DNA of 64,000 bases from Bacteroidota bacterium (GTDB taxonomy: Bacteria; Bacteroidota; Bacteroidia; B-17B0; Aurantibacillaceae), in NCBI GenBank assembly GCA_021156365.1, contig JAJNDK010000009.1, forward strand, positions 62,001 to 126,000, written 5' to 3'. Position numbers and translations under genes: made by a program. Shown piece after piece: positions 39,985 to 50,780 of the stretch; within the stretch, counting starts at the first letter, position 1; each line of letters opens with the position of its first letter. The notes beneath the pieces were generated by a model. That model saw only the letters and a program-made list of their open reading frames with translations, was not told the origin of the DNA and did not search any database.

Positions 39985-42099
39985 GTGGAATATAAAAAAG
40001 ACATACTCTGGAGAACCTATTTAGTATACATACTAATGTTGGTGTTTGCCATTGCCATTGTGTACCGCATTATTGTTGTCCAGTTTGTAGAAGGCGATAA
40101 ATGGCGCGAGAAGGCAAAGCAGCTCACAACCATGTATGTGGATATTGAGGCGGCCCGCGGAAATATTTTCGATGTGAACGGAAATCTTTTAGCTACTTCC
40201 TTGCCCTATTTCGAAGTGGGCATGGATGTGAATGCACCTTCCATCCTAAAAGACACCTTTAACAAATATGCTACACCGCTGGCTGAAGAGCTGGCCAATC
40301 TTTTCAAAGATAAGGACGCGAAAGAATACCGGAAAATGCTTCAGAAAGCCCGGAACAAAAACGACCGCTATATTGTGCTGCACCGCAATGTTTCCTATCG
40401 TGACCTGCAGGTTCTCAAAAAATTCCCGATCCTGAGAAAAGGGAAGCGGGGCGGCCTGGTATATGTGCAAACCAACAAACGCGAGCGCCCTTTTAAAATG
40501 CTGGCTTCGCGTACCATTGGCTATACACAGGACAAGCTGAAAGTAGGGATCGAAGGTGCATACGATACGACTCTCAGAGGTGTAAGCGGAAAACGTTTGA
40601 TGCAAAAGATTGCAGCAGATGTCTGGAGGCCGATCAACGATGAAAATGAAATAGAGCCGAAAGACGGGAATGACATTTACACTACGATCGACATCAATAT
40701 CCAGGATGTGGCGGAGAATGCCTTGTACAAAGCACTGGTAAAGAACAATGCAAGCCACGGCTGTGCGGTTTTAATGGAAGTGAAAACAGGTGAGATAAAA
40801 GCGATCGCCAATCTTACCAAAACGGATTCGGGCATGTATAGCGAGCGTTACAACTACGCGATGGGTTATGCCAGCGAACCGGGTTCTACTTTTAAGCTGG
40901 CTTCGTTACTCGTTGCAATAGACGACGGATATATCGACCTGAATGATGAGTTCCAGGTAGGAAATGGTACTTGTCAGTATTATGACAGGACCATGAAAGA
41001 TTCGCACGAGCCGGAAGCGCCGAAACTGAGTGCTCAACGCATCTTCGAAGTTTCTTCCAATGTGGGAACAAGCCAGATCATATCAAAATACTATTCCAAA
41101 GATCCGCAGAAATTCGTTGATAAACTAAAGACCTTTAACCTGGATAAACCGCTGGGCCTGGGAATTCAGGGAGAAGGGGTGCCCAGGATCAAGAATACAA
41201 AATCCGACGATTGGTATGGTACAACGCTTCCGTGGATGTCTATCGGATATGAAACATCTATTACCCCGCTGCAAACACTTACGCTGTATAATGCCATCGC
41301 CAACAATGGCAGCATGGTAAAACCCCGATTTATCAGAGAGATCCAGCGCAACGGGAAAACCATCCGGAAATTTGAACCGGAGATCATCAATGCAGAGATC
41401 GTAAAACCTTCTACGGTTGTACTAGCAAAAAAAATGCTGGAAGGCGTAGTGGAAAAAGGATCCGGAAAAGGTATCAACATCACTGCATTCAAAGTAGCAG
41501 GTAAAACAGGTACTGCACAGATCGCCATCGGTGGAAAAAGTTACGGAACATCTGGCAATCATGCCTACCAGGCTTCTTTCGTAGGATACTTTCCGGCCGA
41601 CAACCCTTTGTATACCTGCATTGTGATCATATATAATCCTTCGGCGGGAAATTATTACGGTGGTTTGGTAGCAGCTCCTGTATTCAAAGAGATCGCAGAG
41701 AAAGTGTATTCCAACAGCCTCGATTTCCAGCAGGAGATCAACGGCAGGCAGCAGATGTTGACGAAAAATCCTGAGCTGATCAAAACGAAAAAAGAAGATG
41801 CGGAATATGTATTGAATGCATTCAACATCAAATACAAAAATGCAGACAGTGAAGCCGTATGGGTTGCAAAAGGGTCGGATTCCACCTCGATCAAATTAAG
41901 CAGCAGCAATATCGAAGGCACTTTGAAAAAAGGAATGGTCCCTAATCTTTACGGCATGTCGGCGAAAGATGCTTTGTTTCTCTTAGAGAACAACGGCATC
42001 AACGTAAAGCTGCAGGGAATAGGATCGGTGAAGAAACAATCGATAGAAGCAGGCAGCAGATTTTTCAAAGGCTCACTCATTACATTAATACTTGGTTGA
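39985..42099 (+). CDS. ftsI: Penicillin-binding protein, septal transpeptidase FtsI
   Basis: A 704-residue class B PBP. One membrane helix at about residues 9-28, a dimerisation domain, then the transpeptidase domain with S301-T-F-K304 (SxxK), S357-S-N359 (SxN) and K507-T-G-T510 (KTGT). A C-terminal PASTA domain occupies about residues 640-704 (MVPNLYGMSAKDALFLLENNGINVKLQGIGSVKKQSI), a Bacteroidota feature of this enzyme. The start is GTG at 39985, and it is separated from ftsL by 162 bp holding a palindrome. It makes septal cross-links with FtsW. Confidence 0.94.
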   Translation: MEYKKDILWRTYLVYILMLVFAIAIVYRIIVVQFVEGDKWREKAKQLTTMYVDIEAARGNIFDVNGNLLATSLPYFEVGMDVNAPSILKDTFNKYATPLAEELANLFKDKDAKEYRKMLQKARNKNDRYIVLHRNVSYRDLQVLKKFPILRKGKRGGLVYVQTNKRERPFKMLASRTIGYTQDKLKVGIEGAYDTTLRGVSGKRLMQKIAADVWRPINDENEIEPKDGNDIYTTIDINIQDVAENALYKALVKNNASHGCAVLMEVKTGEIKAIANLTKTDSGMYSERYNYAMGYASEPGSTFKLASLLVAIDDGYIDLNDEFQVGNGTCQYYDRTMKDSHEPEAPKLSAQRIFEVSSNVGTSQIISKYYSKDPQKFVDKLKTFNLDKPLGLGIQGEGVPRIKNTKSDDWYGTTLPWMSIGYETSITPLQTLTLYNAIANNGSMVKPRFIREIQRNGKTIRKFEPEIINAEIVKPSTVVLAKKMLEGVVEKGSGKGINITAFKVAGKTGTAQIAIGGKSYGTSGNHAYQASFVGYFPADNPLYTCIVIIYNPSAGNYYGGLVAAPVFKEIAEKVYSNSLDFQQEINGRQQMLTKNPELIKTKKEDAEYVLNAFNIKYKNADSEAVWVAKGSDSTSIKLSSSNIEGTLKKGMVPNLYGMSAKDALFLLENNGINVKLQGIGSVKKQSIEAGSRFFKGSLITLILG

Positions 42100-42107
42100 T
42101 CTTTACT

Positions 42108-43571
42108 ATGAAGTTATTATCAGACATATTATACAAAGCAGGGCTGGAAGAAGTCGTAGGTACCACTAACCTGGCGGTGTCCGGCATCGTGTTCGACTCC
42201 CGGAAAGTGAAAAAAGATTCACTTTTTGTGGCTACACGCGGAACGAATACAGACGGTCATGCTTATATCGACACAGCTATCGAAGCGGGTGCCAATGCGA
42301 TCGTATGCGAGGAATACCCGTTCAACCTGAATGAGAAGATCACCTATGTGAAAGTGAAAGACACTTCTTTCGCACTCGGAATTATTGCTTCCAATTATTT
42401 TGACACTCCTTCCGAAAAATTAAAGCTCGTAGGTGTTACCGGAACGAACGGCAAAACAACGACTGTTACACTTTTATACAACCTCTTCAAACAATTAGGT
42501 TATACCGTTGGTTTATTGTCGACTGTGAAAAATAAGATCCAGAACGAAGTTATTCCTGCCACACACACTACTCCTGATGCCGTTGCGCTGAATGAGCTAC
42601 TTGCAAAAATGGTAGAGAAAGGCTGTCAGTATGCTTTTATGGAAGTAAGCTCTCATGCAGTTGTGCAGCATCGTATCAACGGGATCACATTCTCAGGCGG
42701 TGTGTTTACGAATATCACGCACGATCATTTGGATTACCATAAAACATTCGATGAGTACATCAAAGCGAAAAAAGGATTTTTTGACAAGCTAAACGACGAG
42801 GCTTTTGCGCTTACCAACCGGGATGATGCAAACGGCAAAGTAATGCTGCAGAATACACAGGCAAAAAAACACACCTATGCATTGAAGAATGTGGCTGATT
42901 TTAAATGCCGCATCATTGAGAATCACCTGAGCGGCTTGCTGTTGAATATCGACGGGCAGGAGATCTGGGTGAAGCTGATCGGGAACTTTAATGCCTACAA
43001 TGTGCTGGCGGTATATAGTACAGCTGTTCTGCTAAAACAGGATAAAACAAATGTACTTACCGCATTGAGTACACTGAACGCAGTGGAAGGAAGATTCCAG
43101 CAGATCAAATCCACCAGCGGGATCATCGGGATCGTGGACTATGCACACACACCGGATGCATTGAAAAATGTATTGGAAACCATCAAAAACATTCGTACCG
43201 GCAATGAGCAGGTGATCACGATCGTAGGTTGCGGCGGCGACAGGGATTCAACCAAACGCCCGATCATGGCAAAGATCGCCTGTGAGCTGAGCACGAAGGT
43301 GATCCTCACATCCGACAATCCGCGCAGTGAAGATCCGGAAGAAATATTGAACCAGATGCAAAAAGGAATTGATCCGGTGGATATGAAAAAGACCATGCGT
43401 ATCAGCGACCGCAAAGAAGCGATCCGTACTGCCTGCACATTTGCAAAACCAGGGGATATCATTCTCGTGGCAGGCAAAGGGCATGAGAACTACCAGGAAA
43501 TAAAAGGGGTGAAACATCCCTTCGATGATTTTGAGATTTTGAAAGAAACCATTAAAGAACAAAGTTTATAA
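42108..43571 (+). CDS. murE: UDP-MurNAc-tripeptide synthetase MurE
   Basis: A 487-residue ATP-dependent ligase that adds the third amino acid. P-loop [14 protein letters not shown] near residues 109-122, [12 protein letters not shown] near 183-194 and the substrate-selecting motif DNPRSEDP near 405-412, which is the meso-diaminopimelate type. Start ATG 42108 gives the usual [11 protein letters not shown] opening; a TTG at 42096 overlapping the ftsI stop (TTGA) is an alternative. It ends TAATG with mraY. Confidence 0.94.
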   Translation: MKLLSDILYKAGLEEVVGTTNLAVSGIVFDSRKVKKDSLFVATRGTNTDGHAYIDTAIEAGANAIVCEEYPFNLNEKITYVKVKDTSFALGIIASNYFDTPSEKLKLVGVTGTNGKTTTVTLLYNLFKQLGYTVGLLSTVKNKIQNEVIPATHTTPDAVALNELLAKMVEKGCQYAFMEVSSHAVVQHRINGITFSGGVFTNITHDHLDYHKTFDEYIKAKKGFFDKLNDEAFALTNRDDANGKVMLQNTQAKKHTYALKNVADFKCRIIENHLSGLLLNIDGQEIWVKLIGNFNAYNVLAVYSTAVLLKQDKTNVLTALSTLNAVEGRFQQIKSTSGIIGIVDYAHTPDALKNVLETIKNIRTGNEQVITIVGCGGDRDSTKRPIMAKIACELSTKVILTSDNPRSEDPEEILNQMQKGIDPVDMKKTMRISDRKEAIRTACTFAKPGDIILVAGKGHENYQEIKGVKHPFDDFEILKETIKEQSL

Positions 43572-44842
43572 TGTTTTATTATCTATTTACATGGCTTGAC
43601 AAGCAGTTCGACTTCCCGGGAGCGGGTGTATTCCAATACATCTCTTTCCGTGCGGCAATGGCAGTGATCGTATCGTTGCTCATCTCCCTCGTATTCGGAA
43701 AGCGCATTATTAATTTTATCCGTCGCAAACAGATCGGTGAAACTGTTCGTGAGCTTGGACTGGAAGGACAAACACAAAAAGCGGGAACACCGACCATGGG
43801 CGGACTGATCATCCTTGCGGCGATCATCATTCCGACTTTGTTGTTTGCAAAGCTGAACAATGTATACATCATCCTGATGCTGGTATCGACTGTATGGTTA
43901 GGCGCTATCGGTTTCCTCGACGATTACATCAAAGTATTCAAAAAGAACAAGGAAGGACTGAAAGGAAAATTCAAAGTGATCGGGCAGGTTGGCATCGGGT
44001 TGATCGTTGGAGCTACTTTGTATTTCCATCCGGATGTAACGACCAAGGAACGGGTTTATACAAGCGGTTCTAATAAAAGCATGTCTTTTGACCCTGCATT
44101 AAATAATCAGGCAGAATACAAAGCACCCAAATATGCAAGTGAAGAGACCAAATCCATCAAAACAACGATCCCTTTCCTGAAGAACAATGAGTTCGATTAC
44201 AATGTGATCGTGAAATGGATTTGCGATGATTGCACCAAATGGGGCTGGATCATTTTTATACCAATGGTGATCCTTATTGTTACAGCCGTCTCGAACGGCG
44301 CCAATATTACGGATGGGATAGACGGGCTTGCTACGGGCACGTCTGCGATCATCGGAACAACGCTCGGTATTCTTGCATATGTATCAGGTAACACGGTGTT
44401 TGCCGATTACCTCAACATCATGTACATACCCCACTCCGGAGAGCTGGTGGTTTTCATTGCAGCCTTTGTAGGAGCATGCATTGGTTTCCTCTGGTACAAT
44501 TCCTTTCCGGCACAGGTGTTCATGGGAGATACGGGAAGTCTTGCCCTGGGTGGGATCATAGCTGTGTTTGCCATAGCCATCCGGAAAGAATTACTGATCC
44601 CGATCCTTTGCGGAATATTCCTGATCGAGAACGTATCGGTGATCATGCAGGTATATTATTTCAAATACCAGAAAAAGAAAAGAGGGCTTGAATTTGCACA
44701 AAAAAACCGCTTGTTCAAAATGGCGCCGCTGCATCATCATTACCAGAAAGTTGGTTTCCATGAGTCCAAGATCGTTTCGCGTTTCTGGATCATCGGGATC
44801 ATGCTGGCAGTATTAACTATCGTAACGCTGAAACTGAGATAA
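43571..44842 (+). CDS. mraY: Phospho-MurNAc-pentapeptide translocase MraY
   Basis: A 423-residue integral membrane enzyme that makes lipid I from UDP-MurNAc-pentapeptide and undecaprenyl phosphate. Ten helices; signature segments [11 protein letters not shown] near residues 75-85, FLDDYIKV near 115-122, [17 protein letters not shown] near 238-254 and [17 protein letters not shown] near 384-400. An insertion of about 55 residues ([20 protein letters not shown] to [10 protein letters not shown]) between helices makes it longer than the usual 360 residues; Bacteroidota MraY proteins carry such an insertion. Start shares one base with the murE stop. Confidence 0.95.
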   Translation: MFYYLFTWLDKQFDFPGAGVFQYISFRAAMAVIVSLLISLVFGKRIINFIRRKQIGETVRELGLEGQTQKAGTPTMGGLIILAAIIIPTLLFAKLNNVYIILMLVSTVWLGAIGFLDDYIKVFKKNKEGLKGKFKVIGQVGIGLIVGATLYFHPDVTTKERVYTSGSNKSMSFDPALNNQAEYKAPKYASEETKSIKTTIPFLKNNEFDYNVIVKWICDDCTKWGWIIFIPMVILIVTAVSNGANITDGIDGLATGTSAIIGTTLGILAYVSGNTVFADYLNIMYIPHSGELVVFIAAFVGACIGFLWYNSFPAQVFMGDTGSLALGGIIAVFAIAIRKELLIPILCGIFLIENVSVIMQVYYFKYQKKKRGLEFAQKNRLFKMAPLHHHYQKVGFHESKIVSRFWIIGIMLAVLTIVTLKLR

Positions 44843-44843
44843 A

Positions 44844-46190
44844 GTGAGCAAACGGATCGTCATACTAGGAAGTGGTGAAAGCGGCGTGGGTGCAGCAGTG
44901 TTGGCGCAGTCCAAAGGTTTCGACGTATTCGTTTCCGACAAAGGTGCGATCAAAGAGAATTATAAAAAGCAACTGAACGAATACAACATTGAATTTGAAG
45001 AATTACAACATACGGAAGAGAAAGTGCTGAATGCCGACGAGGTGATCAAGAGTCCCGGCATACCTGATAAGGCAGAGCTGGTAAAAAAACTGAGAGCGAA
45101 AAACATCCCGGTGATATCGGAGATCGAATTTGCAGGACGTTACACCGATGCAAAAATGATCTGCATTACAGGAAGCAACGGAAAAACTACCACTACCCTG
45201 CTTACGCATCACATCCTGAGCAAAGCAGGATACAATGTAGGACTGGGTGGAAATGTAGGGAAGAGCTTCGCCATGCAGGTGGCAAAAGAGAAGTACGATT
45301 ATTATGTGCTGGAGCTGAGCAGTTTTCAATTGGATGGAATGTATGAGTTCAAAGCAGATGTGGCCGTTCTTTTAAATATAACACCCGATCACCTGGATCG
45401 CTACGACTACAAGTTTGAGAACTACGTGGCTTCCAAATTCCGGATCGCACAAAACCAGACGAAGGCGGATGCTTTTGTGTATTGCACAGATGATGAAGTA
45501 ATAGAAGAATATATGAAGGAGCATGCGTTGGGCGGACAACTGTATCCTTTCTCGATAAAAAAAAAACTGAGTGGCGAATCAGCGTATATGAACGAAGAAG
45601 AAAAAGAAATAATAATTAATATAAACCAAACCCAAATAAATATGACAATCGAACAATTAGCACTACAGGGTAGACATAATGTTTACAATGCAATGGCAGC
45701 ATCTATCGCTTCCCGGATCGTGGATGTGCGCAAAGAAGTAGTACGCGAAAGCCTCACGGATTTTGTGAATGCAGAACACCGACTGGAATTCGTGGCAACC
45801 ATCAATGGCATTGAGTTCATCAACGACTCCAAAGCTACCAATGTAAATTCTGCTTGGTATGCGCTGGAAACAATGGACAAACCTGTGGTATGGGTAGTAG
45901 GCGGAACCGATAAAGGAAATGATTACTCGCAGCTGCATGACCTGGCGAAGTCAAAAGTGAAAGCGATCGTTTGCCTTGGGCTCGATAACCAAAAGATCAT
46001 TGAGAACTTTTCGGGTATCGTAGAAACCATCGTGGAAGCAAAATCAGCTTCTGAAGCAGTAGCACTTTCTTACCAGATCGGTAAAAAAGGTGATGTGGTA
46101 TTGTTATCACCTGCATGTGCAAGCTTCGACCTGTTCGAAAATTACGAAGACAGGGGAATGCAGTTCAAAGCAGCTGTACGCGCCCTGTAA
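44844..46190 (+). CDS. murD: UDP-MurNAc-alanine-D-glutamate ligase MurD
   Basis: A 448-residue cytoplasmic ligase that adds D-Glu to UDP-MurNAc-L-Ala. Nucleotide-binding N-terminus VILGSGESGVGAAVLAQSKG, P-loop ITGSNGKTTTTLLTHHIL near residues 108-125, ELSSFQLDG near 153-161 and NITPDHLDRYDYKFENYVASKF near 175-196 all fit. Start GTG at 44844, one base after the mraY stop. Followed by a 95-bp gap before ftsW. Confidence 0.95.
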   Translation: MSKRIVILGSGESGVGAAVLAQSKGFDVFVSDKGAIKENYKKQLNEYNIEFEELQHTEEKVLNADEVIKSPGIPDKAELVKKLRAKNIPVISEIEFAGRYTDAKMICITGSNGKTTTTLLTHHILSKAGYNVGLGGNVGKSFAMQVAKEKYDYYVLELSSFQLDGMYEFKADVAVLLNITPDHLDRYDYKFENYVASKFRIAQNQTKADAFVYCTDDEVIEEYMKEHALGGQLYPFSIKKKLSGESAYMNEEEKEIIININQTQINMTIEQLALQGRHNVYNAMAASIASRIVDVRKEVVRESLTDFVNAEHRLEFVATINGIEFINDSKATNVNSAWYALETMDKPVVWVVGGTDKGNDYSQLHDLAKSKVKAIVCLGLDNQKIIENFSGIVETIVEAKSASEAVALSYQIGKKGDVVLLSPACASFDLFENYEDRGMQFKAAVRAL

Positions 46191-46285
46191 AAAAAGGAAT
46201 TGGCTTCCTGAAGGTTTTGGGTTCCGAAAGGAAGCCTTGATTCCACCTCTGCCAATGTGTGGAGGAATTAAAATAAAAACAGAAA

Positions 46286-47452
46286 ATGACACGAATATTC
46301 GGATACTTAAAAGGCGACAGGGTAATATGGATGGTGGTTCTGCTGCTGTCCATTATTTCCGTTTTGGTCGTATACAGCTCCAGTAATGCACTTGCCCAGA
46401 AATTCAAGGCAGGGAATACGGAGGCATACCTGATCAAGCATTCGATGTTCATCGTGTTCGGGGTGCTGCTGATGTATTTTGTGCACCGGATCAATTACAA
46501 ATATCTTTCACGCATCTCACAAATTGCATTTATCATTTCCATTCCCCTGCTTGCATTTACTTTATTAAAAGGTGTGAGCGCAGGTGGTGCAAGCAGGTGG
46601 CTGGAGATCCCGGGTATTGGTCTAACATTTCAAACATCTGACTTTGCAAAGATTGCATTGATCATTTATGTGGCGCGGACACTAACGGTTAAACAGGATC
46701 AGCTGGACGATTTTAAAGTGATCATCAAATCCCTGCTGATCCCCATTTCGCTCGTCTGCATATTGATCTTACCGGCCAATTTTTCCACTGCAGCTCTGAT
46801 CTTTGTTACCTGCCTGCTGATCCTTTTTGTAGGAAGAGTTCCGATTCGTTCGATCCTGAAAATACTTGCCGGTTGTGTTATAGTCGGAACGCTCTTCTTT
46901 TCCTGGGTTTGGTTTGCTCCCGAAACGATTCCCGGAGGCAGGGGTACTACCTGGAAAGCGAGGATCGAAGCTTTCCTCAGCGGAGATGCAGAAACCAATT
47001 ACCAGTCGGAACAGGCAAAGATAGCAGTCGCGAAAGGCGGGGCTTTTGGTTTAGGTCCCGGCAATAGCACTACCAAAAATTTTCTTCCACAGTCTGCTTC
47101 CGATTTCATCTTTGCCATTATAATAGAGGAATATGGTTCATTTGTGGGTGTGCTCCTGCTCTTCCTGTATATGATCTTATTTTTCAGGTCTATCCGGATA
47201 TTGAGAAGCTCCGAGAAAACATTTGGCGGTTTGCTTGCTGTCGGGCTTAGTTTCAGCCTGGTATTCCAGGCATTGATCAATATGGCCGTTGCGGTTAATC
47301 TTTTTCCGGTTACAGGTCAACCGCTACCAATGGTCAGTATGGGAGGAACATCGATCTGGATCACCTGTATCACGATCGGGATCATTTTAAGCATCAGTAA
47401 AGAAGCGGAGAATAACGAATCGGAGAAAGAAGTATTACCGGAAGCGATATAA
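46286..47452 (+). CDS. ftsW: Lipid II polymerase FtsW (SEDS family)
   Basis: A 388-residue SEDS glycosyltransferase with about ten membrane helices that polymerises lipid II at the septum with FtsI. Landmarks: KHSMFIVFGVLLMYFVHRINYK near 51-72, GASRWLEIPGIGLTFQTSDFAKIALI near 99-124, VAKGGAFGLGPGNSTTKNFLPQSASDFIFAIIIEEYG near 246-282 (conserved SxxDF and E segment) and VNLFPVTGQPLPMVSMGGTSIW near 336-357. ATG start at 46286. Downstream, murG starts 4 bp after its stop. Confidence 0.94.
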   Translation: MTRIFGYLKGDRVIWMVVLLLSIISVLVVYSSSNALAQKFKAGNTEAYLIKHSMFIVFGVLLMYFVHRINYKYLSRISQIAFIISIPLLAFTLLKGVSAGGASRWLEIPGIGLTFQTSDFAKIALIIYVARTLTVKQDQLDDFKVIIKSLLIPISLVCILILPANFSTAALIFVTCLLILFVGRVPIRSILKILAGCVIVGTLFFSWVWFAPETIPGGRGTTWKARIEAFLSGDAETNYQSEQAKIAVAKGGAFGLGPGNSTTKNFLPQSASDFIFAIIIEEYGSFVGVLLLFLYMILFFRSIRILRSSEKTFGGLLAVGLSFSLVFQALINMAVAVNLFPVTGQPLPMVSMGGTSIWITCITIGIILSISKEAENNESEKEVLPEAI

Positions 47453-47456
47453 ACAG

Positions 47457-48581
47457 GTGAACAAGAAATTAAAAATAATATTAAGCGGTGGTGGAACGGG
47501 AGGACATATCTTTCCGGCTGTAGCCATTGCCAATGAAGTGAAGAAACTGGTACCCGAAGCAGAGGTGCTGTTCGTAGGCGCTTTGGGAAAAATGGAAATG
47601 GAAAAAGTTCCTGCATCCGGATACAAAATTATCGGGGTCCCTATTGCCGGGCTTCAGCGCAGGATCACACTTTCCAATTTCAAATTGCCTTTCCTGATCA
47701 TCCGGAGTATGCTGAAAACAAAAGAGATCATCAGTAATTTTCAACCGGATGTGGTAGTGGGAACAGGTGGCTTTGCATCAGGTCCTATATTGAAGGCTGC
47801 CTGCAACAGAAGGATCCCGGCTTTGATCCAGGAACAGAATTCCTATGCAGGCATCACGAACAAGCTGCTGTCAAAAAAAGTAAACAAGATCTGTGTGGCT
47901 TACGAAGGCATGGAACGTTTCTTCCCGAAAGAAAAGATCCTGATGACAGGCAACCCGGTAAGGCAGGATATTAAAGATGTAAAACAAAAACGCGGAGAGG
48001 CTCTTTCTTTTTTCAAACTGGATCCGGAGAAGAAAACCATGTTAGTGATCGGAGGCAGCTTAGGTGCACGAACCATCAATGAAGCAATGGGACATGGTTT
48101 GCAGGAACTGTCGAACAACAATATTCAGCTGATCTGGCAAACCGGCAAAGGTTATTTTGAAAAAGCAAAAGAACAAACAGCCACTTTTTCCAACAGGAAT
48201 ATTTTTGCATTTGATTTTATTCAGCGGATGGATCTCGCTTATGCAGCAGCCGACATTGTTGTTTCGAGGGCAGGCGCAAGCTCTGTTTCCGAGCTGTGTA
48301 ATATAGGTATGCCCTGTATCCTGATTCCTTCGCCCAATGTAGCAGAAGATCATCAGACCAAAAATGCAATGGCTTTAGTCAATAAGCAGGCAGCCCTATT
48401 GGTAAAAGATACAGAGGCAGGAAAATACCTGGTAGAAACAGCCATCCAATTGATAAATGACACTACCAAACAAAACGAATTAAGCAAACAAATTTCCACG
48501 CTGGCCTTTCATAATTCGGCGAACGTGATAGCGAAAGAAGTATTAAAACTGGCAGGACACAAACTTGATGAACATATTTAA
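47457..48581 (+). CDS. murG: UDP-GlcNAc transferase MurG (lipid II synthase)
   Basis: A 374-residue peripheral GT-B glycosyltransferase adding GlcNAc to lipid I. The N-terminal SGGGTGGHIFPAVAIANEV loop (residues 10-28), GTGGFASGPILKAA near 101-114, QEQNSYAGITNKLL near 125-138 and the UDP-GlcNAc-site SRAGASSVSELCNIGMPCILIPSPNVAEDHQTKNA near 263-297 are typical. Start GTG at 47457. The last 14 bp overlap murC. Confidence 0.95.
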   Translation: MNKKLKIILSGGGTGGHIFPAVAIANEVKKLVPEAEVLFVGALGKMEMEKVPASGYKIIGVPIAGLQRRITLSNFKLPFLIIRSMLKTKEIISNFQPDVVVGTGGFASGPILKAACNRRIPALIQEQNSYAGITNKLLSKKVNKICVAYEGMERFFPKEKILMTGNPVRQDIKDVKQKRGEALSFFKLDPEKKTMLVIGGSLGARTINEAMGHGLQELSNNNIQLIWQTGKGYFEKAKEQTATFSNRNIFAFDFIQRMDLAYAAADIVVSRAGASSVSELCNIGMPCILIPSPNVAEDHQTKNAMALVNKQAALLVKDTEAGKYLVETAIQLINDTTKQNELSKQISTLAFHNSANVIAKEVLKLAGHKLDEHI

Positions 48582-49956
48582 TTATAAGGTTATTTATTTT
48601 TTAGGCATCGGTGGTATCGGTATGAGCGCGCTTGCCCGGTATTTTAATCACTATAAGATCCCGGTGAGTGGCTATGACAAAACGGAAACCGATCTTACAA
48701 GGGAACTGACTAAGGAAGGGATCGCTATTCATTATAAAGAAGACGTAGAAGGACTGAAAAGCCTGCTTCAAAAACATACAAAAGAAGAAGTACTGATCGT
48801 TTATACACCTGCCGTTCCAAAAGAACATACCGAGCTCCTCTACCTGCAACGGGAAAAGTATGCGATCCAAAAACGCTCACAGGTATTGGGTGAGATCAGC
48901 AAACAGTTCAAAACCATTGCCATTGCAGGCACACACGGCAAGACCACTACTTCATCGATGGTAGCGCATATTCTGAAATCGGCCGGACTGAATTGTTTTG
49001 CTTTCCTCGGAGGCATCACTAAAAATTACAATACCAATCTATTGCTGGGTGATGCAAACGATAAAGATGCATACATCGTGGTGGAAGCAGATGAGTACGA
49101 TCGATCCTTCCTTACACTCCATCCCGATATAGCCGTGATCACCAGTGCTGATGCGGATCACCTCGACATCTATGGTGATGAAAAATTCGTTCACGAGAGC
49201 TACACCCTCTTCGCCAACCAGGTAAAAGAGAACGGCGTTTTGATTGTTAACAAAAATGTTGATAAGACATTAAGCCTCAACCGAAAGCGGCTTACGTACG
49301 CAGTATCTTTAGAAGCAGATTATCATGCCGAAAATGTGCACATTGCGCATGCGGATTTTTTTTATGATGTGTCAGCCAAAAGCCTTGATATGAAAGGGAT
49401 ACAACTGGGTATACCGGGAAAGCACAATGTAGAAAATTCAATAGCAGCTATTGCAATTGCAAAACAGATCGGTATCGATAATGAGCAGATTAAAGAGGCA
49501 CTACGTTCTTTCAAAGGTGTGAAACGCAGATTTGATTACCGGATAAAAACGGATCATGTGATATATATTGATGACTATGCACATCATCCCGAAGAATTGA
49601 AGGCAACGATCATTGCTGCCAAAAGTTTGTACCCGGATAAAAAGATCACCGGCATTTTTCAGCCGCACCTGTTCTCACGGACACGGGATTTTGCGGATGA
49701 GTTTGCGGCAAGCCTGGACCTGCTGGACGAAACGATCCTATTGGAGATCTACCCGGCGCGTGAAAAACCGATAGAAGGAGTGAACAGCCAGATGCTGATC
49801 GACCGGATGAAGAGCAGTGATAAACACCTTGTGCAGAAAGAGAACCTGATCGGGTTTTTGAAGAACGAAGATGTACAGGTCTTACTGACGATGGGTGCAG
49901 GAGATATTGACACACAAATCGAACCGATTGAACAACTTTTAAAAAGCCGTTCATGA
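48568..49956 (+). CDS. murC: UDP-MurNAc-alanine ligase MurC
   Basis: A 462-residue ligase that adds the first L-Ala to UDP-MurNAc. N-terminal IYFLGIGGIGMSALARYFNHY, P-loop IAGTHGKTTTSSMVAHIL near residues 116-133, EADEYDRSFL near 171-180, YGDEKFVHESYTLFANQV near 210-227, and IDDYAHHPEELKATIIAA near 333-350. I prefer ATG 48568 over the adjacent TTG. It overlaps murG by 14 bp and ftsQ by 4 bp (ATGA). Confidence 0.95.
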   Translation: MNIFNYKVIYFLGIGGIGMSALARYFNHYKIPVSGYDKTETDLTRELTKEGIAIHYKEDVEGLKSLLQKHTKEEVLIVYTPAVPKEHTELLYLQREKYAIQKRSQVLGEISKQFKTIAIAGTHGKTTTSSMVAHILKSAGLNCFAFLGGITKNYNTNLLLGDANDKDAYIVVEADEYDRSFLTLHPDIAVITSADADHLDIYGDEKFVHESYTLFANQVKENGVLIVNKNVDKTLSLNRKRLTYAVSLEADYHAENVHIAHADFFYDVSAKSLDMKGIQLGIPGKHNVENSIAAIAIAKQIGIDNEQIKEALRSFKGVKRRFDYRIKTDHVIYIDDYAHHPEELKATIIAAKSLYPDKKITGIFQPHLFSRTRDFADEFAASLDLLDETILLEIYPAREKPIEGVNSQMLIDRMKSSDKHLVQKENLIGFLKNEDVQVLLTMGAGDIDTQIEPIEQLLKSRS

Positions 49957-50774
49957 AGAATATAAAATGGAGAAAAATAGGAGTACTCGTTCTTTGGATT
50001 ACTGTAGTTTCAAGTGTTGTTTTCCTGCTGAGCTTTGTGAATGCAGCAGAAAAAAATAATAAAGGGAAGTCTGTCACCGTCAACATCACCAACCAGGATG
50101 AGAACCTGTTCATTGATGAGACAGACATACTGAAATTCCTCGAAGAGCGTAATGATCGGTTGGTAGGGGAAAGTTTTGAGAAGATCAACATCCACGAGAT
50201 CGAAAAAGCGCTGAACACGCATCCGGCTATCGCAAAAGCGGACGTGTCGATGGACATTGACGGGAAGATCGATATCAAAATAACACAGCGAAAACCATTG
50301 GTGCGGATCATCAATGCGGAAGGTGAGAGTTATTACATCGACAATTCCGCTAAGCTGATGCCCCTGTCGGAGAACTATGCTGCCCGCGTGATCATTGCAA
50401 ACGGGAATATTCCCGAAAAGTATGCGATGTACTACGGCACGGAGATAAAAGGAATAGAAGCCGACTCTGCATTGAAAGCGAATTGTGTGCTGGATGATAT
50501 TTATACGGTTTCCGCTTACATTGCTTCGGACAGTTTGCTGAACAGTCTGATCCAGCAGCTTTACATCAACGGGCAGAAAGAGATCGAGATGTATCCGGCT
50601 ATCGGAGGACACAAGATCATCTTCGGCACAACAGAGGATATGGAAGAAAAAATGGAGAAGCTAAAAGTATTTTATAAAGAGGGAATTGGAAGTATTGATA
50701 GCTGGAACAACTATTCGGTCATTAATTTAAAATATAAAAGCCAGGTAGTCTGCGTAAAAAGAAATATTAAATAA
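49953..50774 (+). CDS. ftsQ: Cell division protein FtsQ
   Basis: A 273-residue bitopic division protein. Basic N-terminus, one helix at about residues 9-29, then a POTRA-like domain (SVTVNITNQDENLFIDETDILKFL, NIHEIEKALNTHPAIAKADVSMDIDGKIDIKITQRKPLVRI near 70-110) and the FtsQ beta domain. FtsQ links FtsL/FtsB to FtsA and FtsZ. Position between murC and ftsA and ATGA coupling to murC support the name, which sequence alone would give with less certainty. Confidence 0.9.
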   Translation: MKNIKWRKIGVLVLWITVVSSVVFLLSFVNAAEKNNKGKSVTVNITNQDENLFIDETDILKFLEERNDRLVGESFEKINIHEIEKALNTHPAIAKADVSMDIDGKIDIKITQRKPLVRIINAEGESYYIDNSAKLMPLSENYAARVIIANGNIPEKYAMYYGTEIKGIEADSALKANCVLDDIYTVSAYIASDSLLNSLIQQLYINGQKEIEMYPAIGGHKIIFGTTEDMEEKMEKLKVFYKEGIGSIDSWNNYSVINLKYKSQVVCVKRNIK

Positions 50775-50780
50775 AAGGAA

